Source: Rhizobiales bacterium 2SD
GTDB lineage: Bacteria > Pseudomonadota > Alphaproteobacteria > Rhizobiales > Beijerinckiaceae
Length of the DNA stretch: 64,000 nucleotides
Assembly (NCBI GenBank): GCA_005502805.1
Contig: SCMY01000008.1
Location: 186,001-250,000 of the forward strand
Direction of reading: 5' to 3'
Below, piece after piece: positions 7,922 through 16,881 of the stretch. Position numbers and translations under genes: made by a program. Under the pieces are notes generated by a model that made no database searches, was not told where the DNA came from, and saw only the letters and a program-made list of their open reading frames with translations. Positions within the stretch are counted from its first letter, which is position 1; each line of letters starts with the position of its first letter.

Positions 7922-9265
7922 TCAGGCGCTGTCAGCCTCGCGCGGCGGGAAGACCAGACGTACCGTCGTGCCGCCCCCCGGTCGACCGAGAATGGTGAGC
8001 GTCCCGCCATGGGCCGCCATGATGTCGCGCACGATCGTCAGGCCGAGCCCGGCCCCGGTCGAGTTCGGCGACATCCGGTTGAACGGTTCCGTCACCTGGG
8101 GCCGGTCGGCGACCTCGATCCCGACCCCGTCATCGGCGACTTCGACCACGGCGCCGTCGATTACCTTCACCAGAATCGTCGATTTCGCCTGCGCATGGCG
8201 CAGCGCATTGTCGACGAGGTTGGCGATGGCGGCTCGTACCGTCGGCTCGTTGGCCTCGATCAGCGAACGGCGCTCACCCTCCTCCTCCAATGCGACATCC
8301 GCGCCGTTGCTCAGGATCAGCGGCGCGAGATCAGCCAGGACCGCACGGGCGATGCCGTTGAGCTGCAGCGGCTCGAAGGGCAATTCGGTGCTGTGCAGCC
8401 GGGCGAGCTGCAGCATCGACGAGACGATTGTCGTCAGCCGGGCGACATCGGTGGTGAGTGCAAGCCGCATCTGGTCGTTGGGTAGTGCGTCGATCCGGCC
8501 GCGCATCACGGTCAGCGGCGTACGCAATTCATGCGCGACATTGTTCATGAACCGCCGCTGCACCTCCATGTTCCCGGCTATTTTGTCGAGCGCGGCGTTG
8601 AGCGCCGTGGTCAGCGGCATCAGCTCGACCGGGGTTTCTTCGGTCGGCAGCAGGCCGCGCGGCGCTTTCGGATCGATCCTTGCCGCGGCTTCGGCCGCGC
8701 TGCGCAGCCGCTCGCCGATATAGGACACCGACATTGCGATCGCGCCGGCGATCAGCAGGCCGAAGACCACCGAGATTGCCAGCGCCGAGCTCGCGATCTG
8801 CCGCAGATAATAGCCGAGGATTAGATCCCAGCCGGGGAGTCCGCCGCCTGTGGCCACGATGAAGCGGGTGCCGTCTTTCTCGATCACGTCGAATGCGAGG
8901 GCGTTGTCGCCGCCGACGCGCATCTGCGCGGCGATGGTCGGGCCGTCGAGCCGGATGTCGATCGGCAGGCCCGGCCGCAATTCTGGCGCATACTCGACGA
9001 CGGAACGTCCATCGGAGACGAGGTACCAGAGCGAGGGGCTGGTGCGCTCGATCCGGGTGAGACCAGCGGTCTTTTCGACCTGAAGGGTATTGCCGGAGGG
9101 CTGGCGCACGCTTTGCTGGATGATCTGGGAGGTGACGTCGTTGCGCAGGATGCCCGGATCCTCGGTGATCAGGGCAAAGGCGATGACGGCGCCGATGAAG
9201 GCGGTGAACAGGACGATGCCGAGCAGCGACAGGCGGATCGTGAGGGCGCGAGACAGGGAGGTCAC
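7922..9265 (-). CDS. Sensor histidine kinase
   Basis: A 447-residue inner-membrane sensor kinase that should phosphorylate the adjacent response regulator. TM1 lies near residues 10-33 and TM2 near 175-195, enclosing a periplasmic sensor region of about 140 residues. After TM2 come a HAMP-like linker, the H box NNVAHELRTPL, the N box NLVDNALRH, the G1 box DDGVGI and the G2 box GAGLGL. All catalytic boxes are intact. The start is the GTG at 9265, just before the TM1 segment (VTSLSRALTIRLSLL). The frame stays open much further upstream, but that extension is low in hydrophobicity and runs antisense to the DUF1134 gene. The signal is unknown. Confidence 0.9.
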   Translation of the reverse strand: MTSLSRALTIRLSLLGIVLFTAFIGAVIAFALITEDPGILRNDVTSQIIQQSVRQPSGNTLQVEKTAGLTRIERTSPSLWYLVSDGRSVVEYAPELRPGLPIDIRLDGPTIAAQMRVGGDNALAFDVIEKDGTRFIVATGGGLPGWDLILGYYLRQIASSALAISVVFGLLIAGAIAMSVSYIGERLRSAAEAAARIDPKAPRGLLPTEETPVELMPLTTALNAALDKIAGNMEVQRRFMNNVAHELRTPLTVMRGRIDALPNDQMRLALTTDVARLTTIVSSMLQLARLHSTELPFEPLQLNGIARAVLADLAPLILSNGADVALEEEGERRSLIEANEPTVRAAIANLVDNALRHAQAKSTILVKVIDGAVVEVADDGVGIEVADRPQVTEPFNRMSPNSTGAGLGLTIVRDIMAAHGGTLTILGRPGGGTTVRLVFPPREADSA

Positions 9266-9466
9266 GACCGGAACCTGCCGCCGAGCCGTGCTGCCTTGGC
9301 CGGCTGGCCTGTCGGTCGCGCCCGGCGCAAGATCGATGCAGCGTTGCGAGTCGTCACGGAACCTCGATGAGGGTAAGGCTTGTGGAGTCGGGCGCTCGCC
9401 CCTTCCTGTCTCTGCATGGACCGTATCGCCCTTGCCGTTCAACTCTCTTCCTGAGCTGCCGGCCTG

Positions 9467-10135
9467 ATGTCTGCGTTGCGCGTCATCTGGAACTGGCCCG
9501 GGCTGCGCGTCATGATGGCCACTCTGCTCGCCCTCGCGCCCAGCCTCGCGCTCGCGCAAGGCGCGGTGACGAAAGGCGATGTCCGGGCCGGGCAGCTGCC
9601 GACGACGTCGCGGCAGGACATTTCCCGGCTGGTCGAGGGCGTCTTCGATACTGCGTCCAAGACGGTCAGCGTCCCGATCGAGCGCTCGCTCGCGCTTTTT
9701 GGCGAACCGAACGCCTACATCGTCGGCGGAGAGCTCAGCGGCTCCTTCGTTCTCGGCGGGCGCCATGGCAGTGGCGAGTTGCGCTTTTCCGACGGCATTC
9801 CGCTTCCCGTCACCTGGTCGGCGCTGTCTGTCGGCATCGGCCTCGGCGCCGACTATGGTCGGGTGATCATGCTGGTCTATGGACTCGACCGACGCGAGGA
9901 TGTGTTCGGCACCTACGCCAGTCTCGGCGGCAGCGCCCATTTCCTCGCCGGCGCCAATGCCACGATTCTGGCTTCGTCGCGCGCTCGGATCGTGCTGATC
10001 TCCTCCGGTCTCGGCCTGCGCTTCTCCGGCGATCTCAGCCGTATCGTCATCGAGCCGGCCGGCCCGCAGGAACAGTTGCGCCCGCCCGGCCGGATCTGCG
10101 CCACGCCTGCCGATTGTCCGCCGCCCGGTCGCTGA
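9467..10135 (+). CDS. DUF1134 (EipA-like) periplasmic protein
   Basis: A 222-residue exported protein with a signal peptide (MMATLLALAPSLALAQG). The DUF1134 domain spans about residues 75-195, with the characteristic AYIVGGELSGSFVLGG, the VGIGLGADYGRVIMLVYGL stretch, the GGSAHFLAG motif and GLGLRFSGDLSRIVI. The family includes Brucella EipA, a periplasmic protein linked to envelope integrity, so an envelope role is likely here, by inheritance from the family only. It is divergent from the histidine kinase, with 201 bases between starts, and convergent with the DUF374 gene. A Pro-rich tail with two Cys (ICATPADCPPPGR) follows the domain. Confidence 0.85.
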   Translation: MSALRVIWNWPGLRVMMATLLALAPSLALAQGAVTKGDVRAGQLPTTSRQDISRLVEGVFDTASKTVSVPIERSLALFGEPNAYIVGGELSGSFVLGGRHGSGELRFSDGIPLPVTWSALSVGIGLGADYGRVIMLVYGLDRREDVFGTYASLGGSAHFLAGANATILASSRARIVLISSGLGLRFSGDLSRIVIEPAGPQEQLRPPGRICATPADCPPPGR

Positions 10136-10162
10136 TAGCTCTCCCACCAACGAGCCTCTTTC

Positions 10163-10846
10163 CTAGCGGCGCTGGTCGAGCAGGCGATGCGCCATGGCAT
10201 GCAGTTCATCGAGCTGGCTCGCGATCTCGAGCGCGATCAGGCCCATCTCGCGCTCATCGGCGGCTTTGCGGACATAAAGCGGCTCCGACCAGAGGACACA
10301 GCCACGGCCGAAGGGCAGGGCAATGCTGGCCCTGTCCCAATTGTCGAGATCGACGCGCGCGCTGGTCACTGCGGCGAAGAGATAGATCGGCCGCCCGGTG
10401 GCACGCGCCAGCTGGACTGCGCCCTTGCCGGCGACGCGGGCGATCTTTGGAACGTCTGCGGTGAGCAGAAGGCTGGTGCCGTCGCGCAGCGCCTCGCGCA
10501 TCTCGAAGAAGGCGGGAACGGCGCGCTTGGCCTTGATCTTCAGGAGGCTCTGCGTGCCCGAGCCGCGGATGACGCGGAACCCGGCCCGGGCAACCGCCGA
10601 CGCTACGACAGCTCCGTCGAAATGCAGGGAGGCCAGGATCGCGACCTGTGCCGCGCCGTCGAGCGCCGCCAGGCTCAGCATCTGCTGACCGTGCCAGGTC
10701 AAGGCGATGAAGGGCTCGCGGCTGCGCTCCCACGGTCGCGCGCCCGGGATCGCCGGCCTGAACCGGGTCGTTCGCTGGACGAAGTCGAGATAGGTGTGCA
10801 GGGCGCGGCCGGCGAATGCCGCAGATTGCCCATTGCCGAATCGCAT
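10163..10846 (-). CDS. DUF374 lysophospholipid acyltransferase family protein
   Basis: A 227-residue protein of the DUF374 family, related to glycerolipid and lipid A acyltransferases. The signature TWHGQQML near residue 50 takes the place of the usual HxxxxD box, followed by LASLHFDGAVVASAVARAGFRVIRGSG and the LLLTADVPKIARVAGKGAVQLARATG segment that resembles the substrate-binding PEG region. No signal peptide; probably peripheral on the inner membrane. GGAG lies eight bases before the ATG. It probably transfers an acyl chain in phospholipid or lipid A metabolism, but the substrate is not known. It stands alone, convergent with the DUF1134 gene. Confidence 0.85.
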   Translation of the reverse strand: MRFGNGQSAAFAGRALHTYLDFVQRTTRFRPAIPGARPWERSREPFIALTWHGQQMLSLAALDGAAQVAILASLHFDGAVVASAVARAGFRVIRGSGTQSLLKIKAKRAVPAFFEMREALRDGTSLLLTADVPKIARVAGKGAVQLARATGRPIYLFAAVTSARVDLDNWDRASIALPFGRGCVLWSEPLYVRKAADEREMGLIALEIASQLDELHAMAHRLLDQRR

Positions 10847-10982
10847 GATCCGATCTCCACGGTGGCCCCGGCGGAGTGGTCGGCGTGTCGGCTTGCTCCA
10901 ACATTGCGCGGCCTTCGGCCGCCACGCGCTGCCGTTCGATCGGATCGACCGAACGGCAAGGGCTCGCGCGGGATCGGATGCG

Positions 10983-11732
10983 TCAGCGCATCATGAACTT
11001 GACGATGCGGGCGACGAACTCCTCGTCCTGCCCGGCGAAACCGTGATGAGCGTTGAAGCGACAGGGATTGGCCTCGTCAGTCAGCCCGCCGCTCACCCAC
11101 TCGACCTGGACGCGCCCGCCCGCCCAAGCCTGGAATGGGGTGACGCCGGCGGGCAGCGTCAAGCGGCAGCGATCCTCGCGATGATGCAGTGCGAGCGTGC
11201 GCGGCAGCCGGTTGGGCGTCCCCAGGGTGCTCTGGACGGTGTTGTCGTTCGGCCCGGACGCCTTGCTCAGGAGGCCCGAGGTCAGGACGAGCCTGTCCGG
11301 CATGGCGCCCTCCACGAGCCCCTGGGCTGCACGCATCGTGCCCATGCTGGTGGCGATCACGATGACCGGACGCTTGATCGCCGCCATATGGTCGACCGCG
11401 GCCGAGAGGTTCGTCCCGAGTTCGGCAAGTAGCACGTTGTAGCCCTGCGCAGCGAAGGCATCCCGGTTGCGGATCAGGACATTGTCGCCGGCCTTGCCGA
11501 AGCGCGCGCCGCTGCCGACCTCGAGCCGGCCATCGCCGCCCGTCAGGAGAATGACGCTGCCCTTGGGGGTCGGGACGCGAATGAGAATGCTGCGGATTCC
11601 GGCGATCGTAATGGTCTCGCCGCCTTTGACCGTGATCGGCGTCTCCGCTTGTACGGCCGACGAGGCGGCAAGCCCCCATGCGACCGCAAGCGCACTGAAA
11701 GCGCGCATGGCGCGCTGCTGATATCCGAACAT
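10983..11732 (-). CDS. Secreted alpha/beta-hydrolase-like protein
   Basis: About 249 residues with a signal peptide (AFSALAVAWGLAASSAVQA). The fold reads as an alpha/beta hydrolase: a strand LRV-type opening with SVILLTGGDGRLE, a nucleophile elbow IATSMGTMRAAQG (Ser in A-T-S-M-G, not the classic G-x-S-x-G), and a late His in FNAHHGFAGQD that could complete the triad. The substrate is unknown. Possible starts are GTG 11744, ATG 11732 and ATG 11708; I prefer 11732, which has a GGGTGA upstream. It is periplasmic by prediction. It has no operon partner. Confidence 0.75.
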   Translation of the reverse strand: MFGYQQRAMRAFSALAVAWGLAASSAVQAETPITVKGGETITIAGIRSILIRVPTPKGSVILLTGGDGRLEVGSGARFGKAGDNVLIRNRDAFAAQGYNVLLAELGTNLSAAVDHMAAIKRPVIVIATSMGTMRAAQGLVEGAMPDRLVLTSGLLSKASGPNDNTVQSTLGTPNRLPRTLALHHREDRCRLTLPAGVTPFQAWAGGRVQVEWVSGGLTDEANPCRFNAHHGFAGQDEEFVARIVKFMMR

Positions 11733-12123
11733 GTTGTGCGTCACCCATTCATCTGGACCGGCGCCGGCTCTCGCGACTCTGAGCTGTCGCGCCTGCGCCT
11801 TCTCCCTAGGATTCGGCAGCTAGATTGCACGAAATGTGCAGCCCTCGCAGGGGGCCACTGACCTCCATCACTGAGCTCGAGATCGCGGGCCGGCCGACGG
11901 CGAAGCTCGCCATCTCCGCTGGATGGTTGGCTTGCGCAAGATTGCATACTTCTATTGTATGCATTTTGGTGAGTGGAGGGCTCGCTGTGGCGCGGAATCG
12001 GACGACGACAGCATTCGGGCGAATGGCCAACGATCCGGCCGGTCCCGGTTCGTGCTGTGGCCGGGCGCCGAACCGGGACCACCACCGCCTCACCGATAAA
12101 AAATCACCCGAGGGAGAAAGATC
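11733..12123. other. Intergenic region of about 390 bases with a palindromic operator candidate
   Basis: The gap between the hydrolase gene and the NMT1-type binding protein gene is locally less G+C rich near 11940-11970 and holds one strong inverted repeat, listed separately. No ORF here shows coding character, and no RNA gene is visible. It probably contains promoters for both flanking, divergent genes. Confidence 0.5.
11943..11963. promoter_or_regulatory. Inverted repeat, probable operator
   Basis: TGCATAC and GTATGCA form perfect 7-base arms around a 7-base A+T-rich spacer. The size and the core resemble sites of GntR/FCD-type regulators (TGTATACA-like). It lies 160 bases before the start of the binding protein gene. 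No regulator gene is adjacent, so the factor is unknown. Confidence 0.5.
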
Positions 12124-13173
12124 ATGCCCGAGATGACTCGACGCGCCTTCTCGATCGCCGCCGCATCGGCTGCGTTGGCTCCCGCCATGGCCTCGGCACA
12201 GGCCAGGACGATCAAGCTGCTGCTCAACACCTCCTATAGCGGCCCGGTCTCCTTCCTGCTGCTGGCCGCCGACAAGGGCTATCTCGGTGAAGCCGGCCTC
12301 AACGTCGAGTTCTCGCCGGGCGATGGCGCTGCTGCGGTCGTGCCGAAGGTACGTGCGCCCACCTTCGACGCCGGCTATGGCGACATCACCGCGCTGATCC
12401 AGCGCATCGCCCTGTCGCCGCCGAACGAGGGGCCGGTGGCTATCTGGACGACCTTCAACTCGGTGCCCTTCACCATCGCGGTGCCGGCGAGCGGCCCGAT
12501 CCATGCGCCGAAGGACCTGGAAGGGCGCTCCATCATCGGCGACACGCATGACGCGGCGCTGGTGACCTTCGACATGTTCTGCAAGTCGACCGGGATCGAC
12601 CTCGCCAAGGTCAAGGTCGTGCCCTCGGAGAAGCCGATGGCGAGCCAGGTCTCGGAGATGCTGAAGGGCAGCGGCATGGATGGCGCCTTTGGCTTCGTCA
12701 ACACCATCATCGCCTCGGTCGCCCCGCTCGGCATCGACGGCCGCAAGGAGCTGCGCTTCCTGACCTATGCCGAACATCTGCCTGACATGTACGGCAACGG
12801 CCTGTTCGTCACGCGCGAACTCTATGCCGACAAGGCGGCTCTCTCGGGCATGGTGCGCGCCTTCAACCGCGCTTTGGCGGACGCCATCGCTAATCCGGAC
12901 GTCGCCATCGAGACGCTGACGAAGCGCAAGGTCGCGATCGCGCCGGAGGTGAACCGCACTCGGTTGGTCGGCACCTTCGCCGCCGAGATGGCCCATCCCG
13001 AAGGCGCGCGCATCGGTGTCGGCGACATGGATGACGAGCGGCTCGGCCGGTTGATCGACCTTATCGTCGAGGCCAAGAAGCTGCCGCGCAAGCCGTCTGT
13101 CCGTGAGGTCTTCGACCGCTCGTTCCTGCCGCCGGACGCCGAACGGATTCGTACGCTCGCCCGCGCGAAGTGA
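12124..13173 (+). CDS. ABC transporter substrate-binding protein (NMT1/SsuA-like)
   Basis: A 349-residue periplasmic binding protein of the NMT1/THI5-SsuA group, whose members deliver thiamine precursors, sulfonates, nitrate or aromatic acids to ABC importers. The N terminus is Tat-like (TRRAFSIAAASAALAPAMASA). The fold opens with IKLLLNTSYSGPVSFLLLAADKGYLGEAGLNVEF, typical of the group, and later has the GDTHDAALVTF and GMDGAFGFVNTII segments of the ligand cleft. GAGGGAGA before the ATG is a strong ribosome site. No permease or ATPase gene lies beside it, so it is an orphan that must use a transporter coded elsewhere. A palindromic operator candidate precedes it. Confidence 0.88.
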   Translation: MPEMTRRAFSIAAASAALAPAMASAQARTIKLLLNTSYSGPVSFLLLAADKGYLGEAGLNVEFSPGDGAAAVVPKVRAPTFDAGYGDITALIQRIALSPPNEGPVAIWTTFNSVPFTIAVPASGPIHAPKDLEGRSIIGDTHDAALVTFDMFCKSTGIDLAKVKVVPSEKPMASQVSEMLKGSGMDGAFGFVNTIIASVAPLGIDGRKELRFLTYAEHLPDMYGNGLFVTRELYADKAALSGMVRAFNRALADAIANPDVAIETLTKRKVAIAPEVNRTRLVGTFAAEMAHPEGARIGVGDMDDERLGRLIDLIVEAKKLPRKPSVREVFDRSFLPPDAERIRTLARAK

Positions 13174-13213
13174 CGACGAGAGCCTAGGCTCGGTTGACGA
13201 TGGCTGGGGAAGA

Positions 13214-13288
13214 TGGTGGGCGGCACAGGGATCGAACCTGTGACCCCTCCCGTGTGAAGGGAGTGCTCTACCGCTGAGCTAGCCGCCC
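13214..13288 (-). tRNA. tRNA-Val (CAC anticodon)
   Basis: On the minus strand the gene begins GGGCGGCTAGCTCAG and ends with the T arm GGTTCGATCC, the closing acceptor GCCGCCC and an encoded CCA. The anticodon stem CTCCC/GGGAG holds the loop TTCACAC, giving anticodon CAC, which reads the GUG valine codon. The acceptor stem pairs over all seven bases. It lies alone between the binding protein gene and gph. Confidence 0.97.
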
Positions 13289-13324
13289 GGACCGCGCTGT
13301 TCCTAGTGGGGTGCGCCGCCGCCG

Positions 13325-14023
13325 TCAAGAATGAGTAGCGAGGGCCGGCTCGCCATTGGTCAGCCTTCGTACCGCCCGGGGCAGCTCGCTGAAGTGCTGG
13401 ATCACCAGGTCGGGCGCGAGCGCCTCGACCGGCACGTCGGTATAGCCGAAGGGCACGCACACCACCGGGATACCGGCGGCGCGCGCCGTGTCCACGTCGG
13501 TGCGCGAATCGCCGACCATCACCGCGCGGGCCGGATCGGCGCCGGCCTGCTTGATCGTTTCGGTGAGATGGCGTGGGTCGGGCTTGCAGAAGGCGAAGCT
13601 GTCGCGGCCCGCGATGGCGGCGAAGCGCCCGCTCAGCCCGAAATGATCGAGGAACAGGCGGGTGTGCCGGATCGGCTTGTTGGTGCAGACGGCGAAGACG
13701 AAGCCGCCGGCGGCGAGCTCATCCAGCGCCGCGCCGACGCCGTCATGGATGAAGCTGTTGCCGGCGACGCCATCAGCGTAGATGCCGAGGAAATTTTCGA
13801 ACAATTGCTCCAGCTTGGCCGCCTCGAGCGGCCGGCCGCTGACCTTGAAGCCGCGCTCGATCAGCGCCCGGGCGCCGGCTCCGACCAGTTCGCGCGCCCG
13901 CTCGATCGGCAGCGCCGCCAGCCCCTCCTGTTCGAGGATGACGTTGAGCGTGCGCATGATGTCGGGAGCGGTCTCGGCGAGCGTGCCGTCGAGATCGAAG
14001 ACGACGATCGGGGGAAGCGACAT
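13325..14023 (-). CDS. gph: Phosphoglycolate phosphatase (HAD family)
   Basis: A 232-residue cytoplasmic HAD-superfamily phosphatase that removes phosphate from 2-phosphoglycolate, formed from oxidative DNA damage or photorespiration. Motif I is VVFDLDGTLAET near residue 6, with both catalytic Asp. A helical cap follows (about 18-90), then motif II Thr in AVCTNKP, motif III Lys in FCKPDP and motif IV GDSRTDVDTARAAG. Complete and of normal length. The ATG at 14023 directly precedes SLPPIVVFDLDG. The tRNA-Val gene lies downstream on the same strand. Related HAD enzymes share the motifs, so the substrate is by family resemblance. Confidence 0.88.
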   Translation of the reverse strand: MSLPPIVVFDLDGTLAETAPDIMRTLNVILEQEGLAALPIERARELVGAGARALIERGFKVSGRPLEAAKLEQLFENFLGIYADGVAGNSFIHDGVGAALDELAAGGFVFAVCTNKPIRHTRLFLDHFGLSGRFAAIAGRDSFAFCKPDPRHLTETIKQAGADPARAVMVGDSRTDVDTARAAGIPVVCVPFGYTDVPVEALAPDLVIQHFSELPRAVRRLTNGEPALATHS

Positions 14024-14189
14024 GATCCATCCTGTAGCGTGATCGTTCGCATAAAGGCCGGGAGGCGCAGGTTGGCAAGGGCAGTTCGGCAACAGCGATC
14101 TCATCTCGTCGTGGCCCTGCCGCAATCGCGATGATACGGCTCGGCCGGCATGGTAGGGTGCAGGCGAATCGTCGAAAGGGGTCGTAGCG

Positions 14190-14573
14190 GTGCCGAAACT
14201 GTCGAGCTGGAGCTCCCTTGCCCGGGCGCTGGGCGCCGGCCTGTTCGTGGTGCCGGTCTATGGGGCGGCGCTCGCCGCGCCTTTCGAGTTCGCGCCGGCG
14301 CCGCAGACCGACCTTAACCGCGTCTATCGCATCGACAGGGCGACAGGCGAGGTCGGCGCCTGCCAGTTCCAGCTCAAGGAGGGCGGCGTCGGCGTCACTG
14401 TCTGCTTCCCGGCGGGCGAGGGGGCAGGCCCGCAGGCGCCGAGCGACTATGTCCTCGTTCCCTCGCGCCATGAGCGCGAAGGCGGCATCTTCCGCGCCAA
14501 TGTCCGCACCGGCGAGCTCAGCGTCTGCTACGTCTTCGACGACAAGGTCGTCTGCACCCCGATGGCGAAGTAG
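14190..14573 (+). CDS. Small secreted hypothetical protein with an internal repeat
   Basis: A 127-residue exported protein beginning at a GTG with AAAGGGG upstream. The signal peptide ends near ALAAPF. The mature part seems to contain two copies of one motif: YRIDRATGEVGACQF...GVTVCFP and FRANVRTGELSVCYVFDDKVVCTP. Each carries the pattern (R-x-T-G-E-x-x-x-C) and then V-x-C, giving four Cys that could form two disulfides. I do not recognise a named family, though similar short R-x-D-x-x-T-G-x-x-x-x-C modules occur in alphaproteobacterial secreted proteins. Stands alone upstream of gabD. Confidence 0.75.
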   Translation: MPKLSSWSSLARALGAGLFVVPVYGAALAAPFEFAPAPQTDLNRVYRIDRATGEVGACQFQLKEGGVGVTVCFPAGEGAGPQAPSDYVLVPSRHEREGGIFRANVRTGELSVCYVFDDKVVCTPMAK

Positions 14574-14691
14574 CGGCTGCGGCTGAGCCGGTGGCCGAGC
14601 GGTAACTGCAATCCGCGCACCGCCCGCATGCGGCGTTTTGCTATCGGCAAGCGCTTGCGCTGCGTGCTAGAGCCCCGGCGACCCGCTCACG

Positions 14692-16158
14692 ATGTCGGAG
14701 GCTCAGATGCTCGCGCTCAAGGATCCCTCGCTGCTGCGTACGCAGTGCCATGTCGACGGCGCCTGGATCGGCGAGGGGGTCGACGTCGTCGACAATCCCG
14801 CGACCGGCGAGGTGCTGGCCAAGGTGCCGCGCTTCGGCGCTGACGAGACCACCGCTGCGGTCGAGGCCGCCTCGCGCGCCTTCAAGCCCTGGGCCAAGAA
14901 GTCGGCCAAGGAGCGTTCGCAGATTCTGCGCAAATGGTTCGAGCTGATCATGGCGAACCAGGAGGACCTGGCGCAGATCATGACGGCCGAGCAGGGCAAG
15001 CCGCTGGCCGAGGCGCGCGGCGAAGTCGCCTATGCCGCCTCCTTCGTCGAGTTCTACGCCGAGGAAGCCAAGCGCATCTATGGCAAGACCATTCCCTCTC
15101 CCTTCCCGAATTCGCGCATCATCGTCGCCAAGCAGCCGGTCGGCGTCTGCGCCGCGATCACCCCCTGGAACTTCCCGGCGGCGATGATCACCCGCAAATG
15201 CGCGCCGGGCCTGGCGGCGGGCTGCACCTTCGTGGTCAAGCCGGCGCCGGACACCCCGTTGACCGCGCTGGCGCTGGTCGCGCTCGCCGAGCAGGCCGGC
15301 TTCCCCAAGGGCGTCATCAACATCGTCACCGGCGACGCTCAGGCGATCGGCGGCGTGATGACCTCCCATCCGGCGGTGCGCTTCATCGGCTTCACCGGCT
15401 CGACCCCGGTCGGCAAGCTCCTGATGCAGCAGGCGGCCTCGACCGTGAAGAAGGTCGGGCTCGAGCTTGGCGGCAATGCGCCCTTCATCGTCTTCGACGA
15501 CGCCGACCTCGACAAGGCGGTCGAGGGCGCGATCATCGCCAAGTTCCGCAACATGGGCCAGACCTGCGTCTGCACCAACCGGCTCTTCGTCCAGGACGGC
15601 ATCCATGACGACTTCGTCGCCAGATTTGCCGGCGAGGTCGCCAAGATGAAGGTCGGCAACGGCGTCGAGGTCGGCGTCGTGCAGGGCCCGCTGATCAACC
15701 AGCGCGCCGTCGAGAAGGTCGAGCGTCATGTCGCCGACGCGGTCGCCAACGGCGCCAAGGTGATGGTCGGCGGCCGCCGCCACGCGCTGGGACGCACCTT
15801 CTACGAGCCGACGGTGATCTCCGGCGTGACCACCAAGATGCTGGTCACCACCGAGGAGACGTTCGGGCCGATCGCCCCGGTCTATCGCTTCAAGAGCGAG
15901 GACGAGGTCGTGGCGATGGCGAACGACACGCCCTTCGGCCTTGCCGCCTATTTCTACACCAGGGATCTCGGCCGCGCCTTCCGGGTCGCCGAGGAACTCG
16001 AATACGGCATGGTCGGGATCAACTCGGCCATTCTCGGCACCGAGGTCGCACCTTTCGGCGGCGTCAAGGAATCCGGCCTCGGCCGCGAGGGTTCGCTCCA
16101 CGGCATCGAGGAGTTCGTCGAGATCAAGTACATGCTCATGGGTGGGCTCGGCGCGTGA
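14692..16158 (+). CDS. gabD: NADP-dependent succinate-semialdehyde dehydrogenase
   Basis: A 488-residue aldehyde dehydrogenase that oxidises succinate semialdehyde to succinate at the end of the GABA shunt. It has ITPWNFP at the coenzyme site, [10 protein letters not shown] at the Rossmann loop, the general base Glu258 in LELGGNAP and the nucleophile Cys292 in GQTCVC. The second Cys two positions later is typical of GabD, where it forms a redox switch. Close glutarate-semialdehyde dehydrogenases cannot be excluded. An ATG five codons in is an alternative start. The stop overlaps the GTG of rpiA, so the two genes are translationally coupled, though their pathways do not obviously connect. Confidence 0.9.
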   Translation: MSEAQMLALKDPSLLRTQCHVDGAWIGEGVDVVDNPATGEVLAKVPRFGADETTAAVEAASRAFKPWAKKSAKERSQILRKWFELIMANQEDLAQIMTAEQGKPLAEARGEVAYAASFVEFYAEEAKRIYGKTIPSPFPNSRIIVAKQPVGVCAAITPWNFPAAMITRKCAPGLAAGCTFVVKPAPDTPLTALALVALAEQAGFPKGVINIVTGDAQAIGGVMTSHPAVRFIGFTGSTPVGKLLMQQAASTVKKVGLELGGNAPFIVFDDADLDKAVEGAIIAKFRNMGQTCVCTNRLFVQDGIHDDFVARFAGEVAKMKVGNGVEVGVVQGPLINQRAVEKVERHVADAVANGAKVMVGGRRHALGRTFYEPTVISGVTTKMLVTTEETFGPIAPVYRFKSEDEVVAMANDTPFGLAAYFYTRDLGRAFRVAEELEYGMVGINSAILGTEVAPFGGVKESGLGREGSLHGIEEFVEIKYMLMGGLGA

Positions 16159-16865
16159 GTGAGGATCTGAAGAAGGCGGCCGCACTGGCGGCGCTGGAGC
16201 TGGTGCGACCGGGCATGCGGCTCGGCCTCGGCACCGGCTCGACCGCGAAGCACTTCGTCGACGGCCTCGGCGCCAAGGTCGCGGCCGGATTGCAGGTGAT
16301 CTGCGTCGCCACCTCCGAGGTGACGCAGGCGCAGGCGCTCAGCCTGTCGATCCCGATGTCGACGCTCGACGAGACGCCGGAGCTCGACCTCACCATCGAC
16401 GGCGCTGACGAGTTCGACAGCGCCCTCAACCTGATCAAGGGCGGCGGCGCCGCGCTGCTGCGCGAGAAGATCGTCGCTGCCGCCTCGAAGCGCATGATCG
16501 TGATCGCCGACACCGGCAAGCAGGTCGAGACACTCGGCCGCTTCCCGCTGCCGATCGAGGTCGTGCCCTTCGGGCTCGAGGCAACGCGCCGGGCGGTTGC
16601 GGCCGCGATCGCTTCGGCCGGCGCGCATGGCGAGCTCAAGCTGCGCAAGCGTTCCGATGGTTCGACGCTGCTGACTGATGGTGGCCACTACATCCTCGAC
16701 GCACATCTGGGCCGGATCGAGCTGCCCGAGGTTATGGGGTTGGCACTCAATCAGGTTCCGGGGGTCGTCGAGCACGGCCTCTTCCTCGGCCTGGCGAACG
16801 CGGCTTTCCTCGCTGGCAGCGACGGCGTGCGCGTCCTCGGCGATCCTGCTGCTGAGCGGCGATAA
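16155..16865 (+). CDS. rpiA: Ribose-5-phosphate isomerase A
   Basis: Cytoplasmic enzyme of the pentose phosphate pathway that interconverts ribose 5-phosphate and ribulose 5-phosphate. The 236-residue protein has the phosphate-binding loop [13 protein letters not shown], the [11 protein letters not shown] stretch with catalytic Asp residues, the [14 protein letters not shown] motif with the catalytic Glu and Lys, and [10 protein letters not shown]. Complete and of usual length. It starts at GTG within the last codons of gabD (GTGA overlap), and no better start exists downstream. It is followed by a short intergenic repeat and not by another gene of the pathway. Confidence 0.95.
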   Translation: MSEDLKKAAALAALELVRPGMRLGLGTGSTAKHFVDGLGAKVAAGLQVICVATSEVTQAQALSLSIPMSTLDETPELDLTIDGADEFDSALNLIKGGGAALLREKIVAAASKRMIVIADTGKQVETLGRFPLPIEVVPFGLEATRRAVAAAIASAGAHGELKLRKRSDGSTLLTDGGHYILDAHLGRIELPEVMGLALNQVPGVVEHGLFLGLANAAFLAGSDGVRVLGDPAAERR

Positions 16866-16881
16866 GACGCCGCGGAGTGTG

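Noticed and set aside
9266-10150. N-terminal extension of the histidine kinase frame
   Set aside because: It would run antisense across the whole DUF1134 gene, has no hydrophobic or domain pattern, and the natural start lies directly before TM1.
11806-12996. Minus-strand frame of 396 codons across the binding protein gene
   Set aside because: Antisense shadow with no recognisable motif, and it crosses the operator region.
14641-16185. A 514-codon open frame on the minus strand opposite gabD
   Set aside because: It is a shadow of the gabD codon pattern: rich in Arg, Asp, Gly and His repeats, no family motif, and gabD itself is complete with all catalytic residues.
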